A stretch of 64,000 bases of DNA from assembly GCF_000337595.1 (NCBI RefSeq), contig NZ_AOIL01000048.1:95226-159225 (forward strand), written 5' to 3'. The notes under the pieces are model-generated. The model was given only the letters and a program-made list of their open reading frames with translations, was not told where the DNA came from and searched no databases. A program made the position numbers and the translations under genes. Positions within the stretch are counted from its first letter, which is position 1. Every line of letters begins with the position of its first letter. The stretch comes from Natrialba taiwanensis DSM 12281. Its GTDB lineage: Archaea > Halobacteriota > Halobacteria > Halobacteriales > Natrialbaceae. Of the stretch, positions 49,055-57,732 are shown piece after piece.

Positions 49055-49621
49055 CTACGACGGCGTTCCGAGCACCGTAATATCGTATTCGTCGAGGACG
49101 GACGGCGACTTGAGGATGACCACCGTAAACGCCCACACGTCACCGCTGTCGAGATCACCGTTCGTCGACAGATAGCGCCCCAGTTGCTCTCCCATCTCGT
49201 TGTACACCCGAACGCGCACCTCCGCACGCCGAACCCGCTCCGACCCCGTATTCTCGATCGTTCCCTGAATCGTCGACCCCTTGAATCCGCTTTCGAACGT
49301 GAACTCGTGGGTCGTTATCTCGAGGCGGTTGAGCGGTGTGACACCCTCCTGTGTTTCCTGTTCTGCGAGGGCTGCTGCGGCGGTCAGCTGTTCAGCCGAC
49401 CGGTTTCCGGCGTCGCTAGGCGGGTCGATCTGTCCCCGTTCGTAGCTCGGCCCGGTTTCGACGCCGACGTCGGTTCCGATGCTGGTGCAACCGGCGAGTG
49501 CTGCGGTGGCTCCGAGGCCCAGTGACGCAAGAAAGCGTCGACGGTACCGTCCGTCTCGACGAGTTCCGTCCGGCCGCGCGGAGCGGGACGACCCGTGAGA
49601 CGAGTTCGGTGGTCGGGTCAT
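49055..49621 (-). CDS. Tat lipoprotein with FxLYD-like beta domain
   Basis: A 188-aa protein. A Tat signal, RRRFLASLGLGATAALAGC, ends in the lipobox, so it is probably lipid-anchored outside the membrane. The C-terminal half (TIQGTIENTGSERVRRAEVRVRVYNEMGEQLGRYLST, SGDVWAFTVVI) is a beta sandwich of the FxLYD type seen in archaeal surface proteins. It is probably a surface or binding protein of unknown role. Confidence 0.8.
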   Translation of the reverse strand: MTRPPNSSHGSSRSARPDGTRRDGRYRRRFLASLGLGATAALAGCTSIGTDVGVETGPSYERGQIDPPSDAGNRSAEQLTAAAALAEQETQEGVTPLNRLEITTHEFTFESGFKGSTIQGTIENTGSERVRRAEVRVRVYNEMGEQLGRYLSTNGDLDSGDVWAFTVVILKSPSVLDEYDITVLGTPS

Positions 49622-49965
49622 CGAGTTGTGGTCCTCCGTGTGTTCCTCCGTCGAAACCGGTGGTTTGCCAGCTGTTCGTCGTGACCGTGCCCGGGCATGT
49701 ATGGTTCCGATATCACCGCCGATATATTTCAGTGTGGGCCCTGAACCGTCGCTGCTGCTGGTTCGTGATGGGTGTGAACTCGTTTCTGTGTTCCTGTGAT
49801 CTTGTCTTTTGCTCGGAATCTCTCGGTGTCTTGTAGTGTCTAGCTACCCTGTACCCGTTCCGTACCCGTTCGGCGTCTCGAACGAAGCACGCGCCCGTCA
49901 GTAGTGGGACAGCAACGGGATATGCAACGTGAGCGCTTATTGTCATATCCGTCGAGCGATGTGGT
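49622..49965. other. Gene-free region
   Basis: No credible gene. A direct repeat GTACCCGTTC occurs twice near 49852-49872. The 3' part holds a TATA-like CGCTTATTG at 49934-49942 that fits a leaderless start at 49966. Confidence 0.5.
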
Positions 49966-51051
49966 ATGGCAGCTCCGGAGGCGAACGAGACGGTCGAGTC
50001 GTACCGGTCCGATACGGATCAGCAGCCGAACTCGCTGATGCGAGTGCTGGAGTGGCTGGTAGTTGAGGGGGATCGGCTGGCGGTGGCTGCGCTCATCTCC
50101 GGCGGTGTCTTCGTGCTGTTCGTAGGGTTGTACGAGGTGGGGCTGATTTCGTTTACGAACGCCAATTCGGTGACGCGGGTCGCAAGCGGAATGATCGCGG
50201 GGACGTTTTCGCTCGTTACGCTCGTCGTCTCGATCAACCAGTTGATCCTGTCACAGGAGTTCGTCTCGGCGGCGAGCGCGCACGATCAACTCGAGGGCGT
50301 CCTCTCGTTTCGCGACGAGATTGCGGAGACCGCTGCCGTCCCGGCTGCTCCGGCGTCGCCGACGCGGTTGCTCGAGTTGCTCGCGGAGTCGATTCACGGG
50401 AGCGCAGTTGCGCTTGCCGAGGCCGTTGATCCGGAGTCGGGCGTTGACGGGGGGCAAGCCGGCGGTCAGGGAGACGTGGAGACGCGTTTGATCACCCAGT
50501 TTGCAACCGACACCTCCGAGAGCAGCCAACGGATGGACGAGACGCTGGAACGATCCCAGCTCGATACCTTCGGGGCGCTCTCGGCGGCGATTGAGTACGA
50601 TGCTCCCTGGCAACTATACGTCGCGCGCCAGATACGCGGGCGCTACGGCGACTCGTTGCCGGCGGAAGGCAGCGATGCGCTCGATTCGCTGATCGATGAT
50701 CTGGTGTTGTTTTCGACCGTCCGGGAGCATTTCAAGACGACATACCTGCAGCGTGAGTTGACGCGATTTTCACAGTTGACGATCCTTACCGGCGTTCCGG
50801 CGATTCTATCGTCGCTGCTGATCGGGTTTCTCTATGCGGATATCACCGGCGCGAACGTGACGATCGCTGTCTTGCCGTACATCGTCTGTGTGCTCGTAAC
50901 GATCGCCCTCTCGCCGCTCGCGCTGTTGGCATCGTATATCCTCCGGACGGCGGCCGTCACGCGCCGGACCGCATCGGTCGGTCCGATGATGCCACAGAAG
51001 GATCCTGATGAGGGTCCATTTACGAGTTCAGGAAACGATACGCTGGAGTAG
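49966..51051 (+). CDS. Membrane protein, paralogue A
   Basis: A 361-aa integral membrane protein with two hydrophobic helices near the start (about residues 35-60 and 65-100) and two near the end (about 265-325), with a long helical soluble region between. It shares a clear pattern with the protein at 51832-52890: LVTLVVSINQLILSQEF..., a TFGAL-type segment, EHFKTTYLQRELTRFSQ, and the final LLASYILRTAAVTRRTASVGPM. I do not recognise a family name. The start is leaderless (TATA-like CGCTTATTG about 27 nt upstream). The HPP gene follows in the same direction. Confidence 0.75.
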   Translation: MAAPEANETVESYRSDTDQQPNSLMRVLEWLVVEGDRLAVAALISGGVFVLFVGLYEVGLISFTNANSVTRVASGMIAGTFSLVTLVVSINQLILSQEFVSAASAHDQLEGVLSFRDEIAETAAVPAAPASPTRLLELLAESIHGSAVALAEAVDPESGVDGGQAGGQGDVETRLITQFATDTSESSQRMDETLERSQLDTFGALSAAIEYDAPWQLYVARQIRGRYGDSLPAEGSDALDSLIDDLVLFSTVREHFKTTYLQRELTRFSQLTILTGVPAILSSLLIGFLYADITGANVTIAVLPYIVCVLVTIALSPLALLASYILRTAAVTRRTASVGPMMPQKDPDEGPFTSSGNDTLE

Positions 51052-51123
51052 GGACCATTGGAGCCGTCCAGTTGATCAATCCGGCCCGGAGTTTATGTGA
51101 CCGATTGTGATTACCCACAACCG

Positions 51124-51690
51124 ATGGGGTTCTGGAGCAAGCTTCGTGTTACCACCAGTGAATCGATCAACGTCCGCGACGACCTGAGTGCCGGCACCAA
51201 CGTCACGCTTCACTTTCTCTTTCTCGGCGCGATCGCATGGGTCTCCGGCCAGCCGTTTCTCTTTCCGAGTCTCGGCCCCTCGGCGTACCTTCTCGCAACT
51301 GGCGAGAAAGACCGCGCAGAAGGGGCGTATCACGTTATCGGCGGCCACGCCGTCGCCGCCGTCTGCGGGTTGATCGCCTACGTTCTGTTCGCAAACGGCG
51401 TCGTCGTCGTCGACGCCTTCCAACAGGCCCAGCCCTTCTCGCCCGAGGTCGGTCGACTCGTCATTAGCGGTATTGTCTCGATGGCGCTCACGACGGTCGG
51501 CATGCTCTGGTCGAACACGAACCACCCGGCCGCCTGTGCGACGGCCTTGATCGTCGCTCTCGGACTCATGTCGACCGTACTCGAGGTCGTCGTTATCGTC
51601 CTCGCAGTTGCACTCCTGGTCGGCTTCCACAATACCATCGTCGATCGCGTGCAGGATCTCTACGGGGTCGAACCGGAAGCCCCTCGTTGA
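51124..51690 (+). CDS. HPP family membrane protein
   Basis: A 188-aa protein with four or five hydrophobic segments. The HPP family signature is visible: FPSLGPSAYLLATGE near residue 50 and TNHPAACATALIVALG near 137-152, where the His and Pro residues give the family its name. Members may transport or regulate nitrite, but function is not settled. I use the ATG at 51124 because GTTTATGTG near 51090-51098 predicts transcription at about 51122; the in-frame GTG at 51097 lies inside the promoter. It is flanked on both sides by the paralogous membrane proteins. Confidence 0.85.
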   Translation: MGFWSKLRVTTSESINVRDDLSAGTNVTLHFLFLGAIAWVSGQPFLFPSLGPSAYLLATGEKDRAEGAYHVIGGHAVAAVCGLIAYVLFANGVVVVDAFQQAQPFSPEVGRLVISGIVSMALTTVGMLWSNTNHPAACATALIVALGLMSTVLEVVVIVLAVALLVGFHNTIVDRVQDLYGVEPEAPR

Positions 51691-51831
51691 CAGAAACGGC
51701 ACCACCGATCACTAGTTCCCGGCCACCAGTCGCTACCGATCGTCTGTCGTCCACCCATCGGAACCAACCATCACCCGTCGTCTTCCAACCAATGGCTTTT
51801 ATCCACCCGCGTGGTCGCTCCACCACAGTCG

Positions 51832-52890
51832 ATGCACACCGCGAGTTCGGATGCGACAGATGAGGCCTCGGGTGATTCCTCGGTTACCGACGAGAACGGG
51901 GGTAACAGACTCGGCGGACTCCGGATGTGGCTTTTACTTCGAGTCGACCGACTCGCCCTGGCCGGCGTGATTCTCGCACTCATTTTCGTCATCCTGATCG
52001 GCACCAGTCAGCTCGGCTTCTCTCCCCACCGATGGATCGTCGATACGCAGGGCAGTATCGCCTTCATCTTCTCGTCGTTCATCGGTGCGATCATCACCGG
52101 CACGTCCATCGTCGTTACGATCAACCAACTCGTGCTCTCACAGGAACTCGGTGCGATCGGCAGCCAGCGCAGCCGAATGGAGGAAGCGACTTCCTTCCGC
52201 GCGGATACCGAAGACACCATCAGCGAAGACATCAGCCCGCCGGAACCCGGTTCCTTTCTCTACGAACTCGTCGACGGCGTGCAAGAACGCGCCGGTGAAC
52301 TCGAGTCGGCCGTCTCGGAGAGCCGGGATGAGGAGCTGCGGTCGACCATCGAGGAGTACACGGACGACATTCGACAGAACGCCGAGACCGTCAAGGACAA
52401 TCTCGAAGACGCTCAGTTCGGCACGTTCGAGGTGCTCTGGGGCGCACTGCAGTATAATTATTCGCGAAAGATCTACGACGCTCGCTCGATTCAGGTCGAC
52501 CACGCGGACTCGCTCTCGGACGAGGCGGAGGAGAACCTCGAAGACGTGATTTCGACGCTGCGACTCTTTGCCCCGGCCCGGGAGCACTTCAAGACGCTTT
52601 ACTTCCAGTGGGAACTGATCAACCTCTCGCGGGTACTCCTCTATGTCGCAATTTCGGCGCTCACAGTCATGGGGGTCCTGCTTATGTACGTCGACGCGAG
52701 TTCATTTCCCGGAGTGACACTCGGCGTCGACAACCTCGTCTGGGTCTCTAGCGTGGGGTTCGTCGTCGGGGTCTCGCCGTTCGTGTTGTTTACGACGTAC
52801 ATCCTCCGGATCGTAACGGTCGCGAAGCGAACGCTCGCGATGGGACCGTTCATCCTGCGCGAAAGCGAGCGGGACGAGGATCTCGGCTAG
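51832..52890 (+). CDS. Membrane protein, paralogue B
   Basis: A 352-aa relative of the protein at 49966-51051. Shared landmarks are two N-terminal membrane segments (LAGVILALIFVILIG and IAFIFSSFIGAIITG), SIVVTINQLVLSQEL, a central helical soluble region, EHFKTLYFQWELINLSRVLLYVAI, and LFTTYILRIVTVAKRTLAMGPFIL. The N-terminus has about 25 acidic residues. The start at 51832 fits a TATA-like CTTTTATCC near 51796-51803, so the longer GTG at 51811 is unlikely. It is probably not an operon with the HPP gene (about 140 nt apart, own promoter). Function unknown. Confidence 0.75.
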   Translation: MHTASSDATDEASGDSSVTDENGGNRLGGLRMWLLLRVDRLALAGVILALIFVILIGTSQLGFSPHRWIVDTQGSIAFIFSSFIGAIITGTSIVVTINQLVLSQELGAIGSQRSRMEEATSFRADTEDTISEDISPPEPGSFLYELVDGVQERAGELESAVSESRDEELRSTIEEYTDDIRQNAETVKDNLEDAQFGTFEVLWGALQYNYSRKIYDARSIQVDHADSLSDEAEENLEDVISTLRLFAPAREHFKTLYFQWELINLSRVLLYVAISALTVMGVLLMYVDASSFPGVTLGVDNLVWVSSVGFVVGVSPFVLFTTYILRIVTVAKRTLAMGPFILRESERDEDLG

Positions 52891-52921
52891 GGTCGACACC
52901 GCGCGGCCGTCGTCAGCCCCC

Positions 52922-53006
52922 CTCAGACGGACTGCTGTCGGACAGTGCCGGCGCAGCCGCGACCGGCTCTGCGAGTGCGCCGGAAATCAGTACAGCAGAC
53001 CGTCTC
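52922..53006 (-). repeat. 85-bp palindromic intergenic element, copy B
   Basis: Lies in the 127-nt gap between paralogue B and the cupin gene. Read on the minus strand, positions 2-15 pair with 69-82 in 13 of 14 places, with the same T-T mismatch as copy A. Two base pairs differ from copy A by compensatory change. The inner stem CCGGCGCA pairs perfectly with TGCGCCGG. It is intergenic and has no open frame. Confidence 0.75.
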
Positions 53007-53017
53007 ACTTCGACAGA

Positions 53018-53356
53018 TTACAGCGGTGCACCGACCAGCACGAGCTTCGCCCGCTCGTCGCCGCGATTGAAAACCTTCCGGCGCTCGTCCGGGTCGAGCC
53101 GCACGAGTTCGTCCGTCTCGAGCGTGAGCGTCTCGTCTTCCAATTCAACCTCGACGGTTCCGGAGACGACGTAGTAGATCTCCTCCTGGCCCGTCTCGGA
53201 TTCGTCGTGTGCTTTCCCCTCCGCGCCGGGTTCGAGTTCGAGGACCGAGAACCCGAGGTGGTCGGTCCCGAGTTCGTCCTTGAGGAACCACATGCCGCCG
53301 TACTCTTCGGGAATGATCGATTCCGGATCGGTCTTCGTTGCCGTATCGTAGCTCAT
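53018..53356 (-). CDS. Cupin domain protein
   Basis: A 112-aa single-domain cupin. Motif one reads PGAEGKAHDESETGQEEIYYVVSGTVEVELED, where His, Glu and Glu are candidate metal ligands. Motif two appears weakened (ETDELVRLDPDERRKVFNRGDERAKLVLVG), lacking the second His. It may therefore bind metal poorly or be a binding protein rather than an enzyme. Substrate unknown. Confidence 0.85.
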   Translation of the reverse strand: MSYDTATKTDPESIIPEEYGGMWFLKDELGTDHLGFSVLELEPGAEGKAHDESETGQEEIYYVVSGTVEVELEDETLTLETDELVRLDPDERRKVFNRGDERAKLVLVGAPL

Positions 53357-53481
53357 GCATGTGTCTTTGCGTTCGCAGTTCCTAAATCGATAGGGGAAGC
53401 GAGTGTGTAGACGATCACTTGACTGTATACGGGGAAGATTATATTATCTGACAGTACTTGGATATGGGTATACGTGATAGA

Positions 53482-53961
53482 ATGCTGAGGATACGAAAAG
53501 CAACCGCTGTAGATTCAGAGGATATGATTCGAATACAGCGTGACTCGCTACAGTTGCAAGCAGTGAATGAATACTCTCCAGAGCAGTTAGCGTATATGAC
53601 GGCAGTCGATGACGACCGTTCGTTGATCCCTCCAGATAAAATAAAGGCAGATAATTATAGATACATTGTCGCTGAGCAAGATGGACTATCCGTGGGATAT
53701 GGTAGTCTAGATATTGACAAGGGATTATTGGCAGCAACGTTCGTTGATCCTTCTGTGGCTCGACAAGGGATCGGACGGACGATAGCTGAAGAATTACAAT
53801 CGATTGCACAAGATAATGGCATACATCTGCTGAAAACATATGCTTCACTCAACGCAGCAGGATTTTATGAGCAATTGGGGTTTCAAAAACAGGATTGCGT
53901 GGATGTAGGTGGAGAGAGTGGACCTGATATTCCAAGTGTGCTAATGGAGAAGCAGCTTTGA
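53482..53961 (+). CDS. GNAT family N-acetyltransferase
   Basis: A 159-aa GNAT-fold enzyme. It starts MLRIRKATAVDSEDMIRIQRD and carries the acetyl-CoA loop VARQGIGRTIAEEL (the R-x-x-G-x-G/A pattern) and the C-terminal ASLNAAGFYEQLGFQ. The coding sequence is clearly AT-rich compared with neighbours (ATA, AAT, GAT codons), so it may be acquired. The start at 53482 is preferred because a TATA-like TTATATTA near 53440-53446 predicts transcription at about 53469. Acceptor substrate unknown. Confidence 0.82.
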   Translation: MLRIRKATAVDSEDMIRIQRDSLQLQAVNEYSPEQLAYMTAVDDDRSLIPPDKIKADNYRYIVAEQDGLSVGYGSLDIDKGLLAATFVDPSVARQGIGRTIAEELQSIAQDNGIHLLKTYASLNAAGFYEQLGFQKQDCVDVGGESGPDIPSVLMEKQL

Positions 53962-54076
53962 TCTACCCTATCTGGATGTGCTAAGCCACTTTCCGCGCTT
54001 TTAATCCACTCGACGCCAGCGTGCAGATGTTTGATGAAGTCGATGATGGCAGAACATCAGCGATGAGTGCCACCAC

Positions 54077-54084
54077 CTATATAC
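54077..54084 (+). promoter_or_regulatory. TATA box of the P-loop kinase gene
   Basis: CTATATAC lies about 35 nt before the GTG at 54115. It predicts transcription near 54106-54110 and a very short leader. It is the main reason to prefer that GTG over the in-frame GTG at 54067. Confidence 0.5.
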
Positions 54085-54114
54085 TCCACACGGCCGCTCC
54101 TAGAACTGCCACCC

Positions 54115-54579
54115 GTGATCGTCGTCATCTGCGGCCCACCCGGTGCCGGCAAAACGACTCTCGCTACCCGACTCCGGGAAACGCTCGCCGCCCGCGGGCA
54201 GCCGACTGAACTCGTTCACTCGGACGACTACTCGCGGCGCACCTACGACCGACTCTACGAGCGCGTTCGCGACGTGCCGGCGGGCACGATTGCGATCGTC
54301 GACGGAACCTTCTACCGGCGGTCGTGGCAGACGCAGTTTCGTACCCTCTCGACTGTGCGGTTCGTCCACGTCACCGCGAGCCTCGAGACGTGTCTCGAAC
54401 GGAATCGCGAGCGCGACGACCCGATCGATGAGCAGGGGGTTCACGTCGTCTACCGCGAGTTCAGCGAGCCGGAGGCGGACGTTCGGATCGATACGGACGA
54501 GTGTCTAGCGGACGAGGCGGTCGCCCGGATTCTGGCCGCGATGCGGTCGTGGGAGTGGTTCGAGGGTCGAGAGGGGTGA
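54115..54579 (+). CDS. P-loop kinase of adenylylsulfate-kinase-like type
   Basis: A 154-aa P-loop kinase. It opens with the phosphate loop CGPPGAGKTTLATRL; the strand before it (IVVI) starts at the GTG. A helix with HSDDYSRR, IAIVDGTFYRRSW (Asp base) and VRFVHVTASLETCLERNRERDD follow, and the lid region RNRERDDPID is rich in Arg. The pattern fits kinases that phosphorylate a small substrate such as a nucleoside, tRNA or adenylylsulfate; L-seryl-tRNA(Sec) kinase-like proteins are similar. I cannot choose the substrate. The annotated GTG start gives MIVVICGPPGAGKTT. Confidence 0.78.
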   Translation: MIVVICGPPGAGKTTLATRLRETLAARGQPTELVHSDDYSRRTYDRLYERVRDVPAGTIAIVDGTFYRRSWQTQFRTLSTVRFVHVTASLETCLERNRERDDPIDEQGVHVVYREFSEPEADVRIDTDECLADEAVARILAAMRSWEWFEGREG

Positions 54580-54631
54580 CGCGTAGACGCGACCGGTACA
54601 GCGACCGGCGCTCCAGCGATCGGGGTCAGAG

Positions 54632-55480
54632 TCAGTTCAACAGGGGAATCTCGTCCGGGAGGCGGTCGGGGGTTACCGCGTCCGGGAGGACCTCCCAGCC
54701 GAGTTCGTCCGCCCCGGGATCGGCGTCGGTCTCGAACCCGGCGTCGGCTGCGGACTCCCGGTCGCGGGCCGAGGCGGGCGGAGCGTCGTGGGCGTAGACG
54801 CCCTCGGGATGGTCGACGGCCCAGACGTGGAGCATACAGGGCGTTCGACACGGCAGGCTGAACTCGATGTCATCGGTCCCCTCGTAAACGTGCCGGTAGT
54901 ACCACCAGGCGAAGCGCCCGGGAAGTCCGGTGTGGGCGTGCCAGGGCGAGCAGCGGCCCTCACTGCTGTCGTACACCGCCATCGGTTCGACAGCCTCGCC
55001 GTTCCGCGTCGCGATGAACATGACCCCAATCGCGCGCCAGGACCTGGTATCGACCAGCACCGATTCCGGTCGCTCGGGGTCCAGTACGGTTTCGTCGCCG
55101 ATGAACTCCGGGGAGAGCCAGTGCGCGTAGCCGTTTTCCTCGGTCACGTCGAGCGTGTCGAAGTACGGCTTGAATCCCGCGTCGAGCAACGCGCCGACGG
55201 TCGGATACGTTTCCGCGAGCGTTTCCCGGACCGCCGACTGGAGTTCGGTCGTTGCCGGATGGTCGTCGGCACACCCTTCCATGGTCGTCCCCTCGCAGTG
55301 GGTCATACTCGGCTCGACGGTCGCGTCGGGACAATCGCCGGGCAGTGCCGGCGACGGCGCGGGGGCTGCGGTTTCGTCCGCGCTCGCTCGGTTCGTGCCG
55401 AGGACCGGCACTGCAGCCGCAGTCCCCGACGCTCGCAGTACCGTTCGTCGAGAGATTCCTGTCCGCTCACCGTCGGTCAT
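54632..55480 (-). CDS. Tat-exported protein of unknown function
   Basis: A 282-aa protein. A Tat signal (SRRTVLRASGTAAAVPVLG) is followed by a Cys-containing mature chain: GDCPDATVEPSMTHCEGTTMEGCADDHP near the start, then PCRTPCMLHVWAVDHPEGVYAHD near the C-terminus. Conserved-looking blocks (YAHWLSPEFIGD, IGVMFIATRNGEAV, SPWHAHTGLPGRFAWWYYRHVYEG) rich in His and Trp suggest a metal- or ligand-binding exported protein. I do not recognise the family. The ATG at 55480 is preferred over one five codons upstream. Confidence 0.7.
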   Translation of the reverse strand: MTDGERTGISRRTVLRASGTAAAVPVLGTNRASADETAAPAPSPALPGDCPDATVEPSMTHCEGTTMEGCADDHPATTELQSAVRETLAETYPTVGALLDAGFKPYFDTLDVTEENGYAHWLSPEFIGDETVLDPERPESVLVDTRSWRAIGVMFIATRNGEAVEPMAVYDSSEGRCSPWHAHTGLPGRFAWWYYRHVYEGTDDIEFSLPCRTPCMLHVWAVDHPEGVYAHDAPPASARDRESAADAGFETDADPGADELGWEVLPDAVTPDRLPDEIPLLN

Positions 55481-55617
55481 GCCAGTGTGTGCCACGGCGA
55501 CCGCCGTTGTAAACGATGGTGGCGATTCGAGAGACTGTGTTTCGGAGTAAAAGCACGCGTCAACAACGAAGCAAACGACTCGTAGCCGTGGATAAGCGAG
55601 AGCGGTTGGAGGCAGTG

Positions 55618-56658
55618 TTATTCGAGTCGTGCACCCGTTCCCGGCCGCTCGAGTTCAGCGAGCGCCAGCCGACCGTTCGGCATCGGGACGCCGTCGTAGG
55701 GGTCCGCATCGAGCAGGAGCGAGCCGTCGAGATCGACGTAATCGAGCAGTGGCGCGAGGTGGCAGGCGGCCGCGATCGAGGCGTTGGACTCGTTCATGCA
55801 GCCACACATCACCTGCAGTCCGTGAGCGCGGGCGGCGTGGATGATCCGTTTGGCCTCCCGGAGGCCGCCGCACTTCATGAGTTTCAGGTTCGCGATGTCA
55901 TAGCGGTCCGCGATCCGCGGAACGTCCGCGACCGTGATACAGGATTCGTCGGCCGCGATCGGCAGCGCCGCGTTCTCGTAGACGAACCGTTGGCCCGCCG
56001 AGTTCTCGGCGGGGATCGGCTGCTCGACGAACGCGAGGTCGAACTCGGCGAGCCGGTCAATCTTCGAGACCGCCTCGCGGGGCGTCCAGGCCTCATTGGC
56101 ATCGACGAAGAGTCGAACGTCGGGTGCGACCTCCCGGATCGTCCGAATAATCTTGATATCACGGTCCGTGCCGAGTTTGACCTTTAACGTGTCGTAGCCG
56201 CGTTCGAGGGCGGTTTCGGTCTTCTCGCGCATCGTCTCGACGTCGTCGATGCCGATCGTGTAGGAGGTTTCGAGGGTCTCCCGCGGATCGAGTCCCCAGT
56301 AGCGATACAGCGGCACGTCGAGTTGCGTCGCCGCGAGGTCGTGCACCGCGATGCTGACCGCACAGCGGGCGGCCGGGTTGCGCTCGACGGTTTCGCGCAG
56401 CCGGCGCTCGATGCGGGCGAGCTGGTGGGGGTCGTCCACGTCCTCGACGACTGCGAGCAGATCGGGCAGGACCGCTTCGACCGTCGCGGCGGTCTCGCCG
56501 TAGTGAGACGATGGGCCGGCACCGCCGATGCCGACGTTCCCCTCGTCGTCCTCGATGTGGACCGTCACGACCTCGGTCTCGGTCGTCGTCCCCCGCGAGA
56601 TCGTAAACGGGAACTCGAGCGGCAGCGTTCGCCGCTGAAACGAGGTCTCGAGCGTCAT
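55618..56658 (-). CDS. dgcA: Enolase-superfamily epimerase/racemase (DgcA or dipeptide epimerase)
   Basis: A 346-aa enzyme of the muconate-lactonising enolase subgroup. Catalytic residues match those of L-Ala-D/L-Glu epimerases: Lys pair K159 and K161 in LKVKLG, metal ligands D186 (FVDANEAW), E212 (VEQP) and D237 (AADES), and the second general-base Lys K259 (NLKLMKCGG). It either epimerises dipeptides or, as DgcA, racemises N-acetyl-D-glutamate. The gene overlaps the DUF1611 gene by 4 bp, the pairing reported for DgcN-DgcA in D-glutamate catabolism, so that role is favoured. That substrate assignment is an inference. Confidence 0.85.
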   Translation of the reverse strand: MTLETSFQRRTLPLEFPFTISRGTTTETEVVTVHIEDDEGNVGIGGAGPSSHYGETAATVEAVLPDLLAVVEDVDDPHQLARIERRLRETVERNPAARCAVSIAVHDLAATQLDVPLYRYWGLDPRETLETSYTIGIDDVETMREKTETALERGYDTLKVKLGTDRDIKIIRTIREVAPDVRLFVDANEAWTPREAVSKIDRLAEFDLAFVEQPIPAENSAGQRFVYENAALPIAADESCITVADVPRIADRYDIANLKLMKCGGLREAKRIIHAARAHGLQVMCGCMNESNASIAAACHLAPLLDYVDLDGSLLLDADPYDGVPMPNGRLALAELERPGTGARLE

Positions 56659-57671
56659 AGCAGGCGCTCGAGTACGTCGTCGGTGTCCTCCCGGATCACG
56701 TCCGTCGCCGGGGCACCGAGTTCAGTTGCGAACTCGTCGATCGCCTGCGCCGCGGCGTCGTCCTCGAGTCCGGCCGTGTTGAGCGCGCCGGCGACGACAT
56801 CAGCGTCGGAGACAGGCGCGGCGAGGCTTTCGTAGAGGTCGACGTATGTCTGAATCGAGGGCAGTGAGAACGACTCGTAGCCGTGGATAACCTCTTTGCC
56901 GGCGGTGTGACAGAGGACGAGTTCGTCTGGCATCGAGCCGTGCAGGATGCCGCAGGTGACCGCCGAGTAGGCGGGGTGGACGATGCTCCCCTGGCCCTCG
57001 ACGAAGAGGTAGTCGTGCTCGTCACCAATCTCCATGATCATCTCCTCGACCGCGCCGGCGGTGAAGTCCGAGACGACCCGGTCAATCGGGTTCCCCCAGC
57101 CCTCGATCATGATCCCGGTCTGGCCTGTCGGAATCACGGCGGCGTCGTAGCCGGCCGCGCGGGCGTCGCGGGCGAGTTCCATCGTCGTCGTCATCTTCCC
57201 GACCGAGCAGTCGGTGCCGACGGTCAGGATGACCTCGGCGTCGACCTCGCCGGCGATGCCCTCGCTCACCGTCAGGTCTTCGGGCGGCTTGCGAACGTCC
57301 CGCAGGTCGCCGCCGTGTTCGGCCGCCAGCCGACTGAACTCGTCGTCGTCTTCGAGGAAGTGGTGCAGACCCGAGATCACGTCACAGTCGCGTTCGAGGG
57401 CGGCGCGGATGTCCTCGCGCCAACTGTCTTCGAGTCCGCCGCCGATAGGGGCGATGCCGATGATCAGGGCGTCGAGGTCGTCGTCGGCGAGAGCGTCCAT
57501 GCCGGCGACGATGGGGGCGTCCTGAACGTCGGGGACGTAATCATTGACCTGCCCGCCTGCGGTCTCCCGGTCGAGAACGGCGGCGACGTCGTAATCGGCG
57601 TACCGGAGGATGCCGAGTGCGGTTTTGGCGCGGTCGGGAAACTGCTCGTGTGCGAGGATTGCGACGCGCAT
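56655..57671 (-). CDS. dgcN: DUF1611 family protein (DgcN-like)
   Basis: A 338-aa P-loop protein of DUF1611. The N-terminal half is a Rossmann-like domain (ALIIGIAPIGGGLEDSW). The P-loop is VGTDCSVGKMTT (about residues 151-162). QGSIVHPAYSAVTCGILHGSMPD follows. In bacteria DgcN is reported to acetylate D-glutamate, with DgcA racemising the product. Its stop overlaps the start of the epimerase gene by 4 bp, so they are translated together. A TATA-like ATTAAGTATC about 28 nt upstream (minus strand) gives a leaderless start. Confidence 0.85.
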   Translation of the reverse strand: MRVAILAHEQFPDRAKTALGILRYADYDVAAVLDRETAGGQVNDYVPDVQDAPIVAGMDALADDDLDALIIGIAPIGGGLEDSWREDIRAALERDCDVISGLHHFLEDDDEFSRLAAEHGGDLRDVRKPPEDLTVSEGIAGEVDAEVILTVGTDCSVGKMTTTMELARDARAAGYDAAVIPTGQTGIMIEGWGNPIDRVVSDFTAGAVEEMIMEIGDEHDYLFVEGQGSIVHPAYSAVTCGILHGSMPDELVLCHTAGKEVIHGYESFSLPSIQTYVDLYESLAAPVSDADVVAGALNTAGLEDDAAAQAIDEFATELGAPATDVIREDTDDVLERLL

Positions 57672-57732
57672 ATCGAGGAATGGCCGTGGGGATACTTAAT
57701 GATAGAGTTCGGTGAGGGGAGTACCAGTCCGG

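Noticed and set aside
55335-55355. Another match to the element core in the Tat protein gene at 54632-55480
   Set aside because: The match of about 15 nt lies inside a coding Pro/Ala-rich stretch and has no outer stem.
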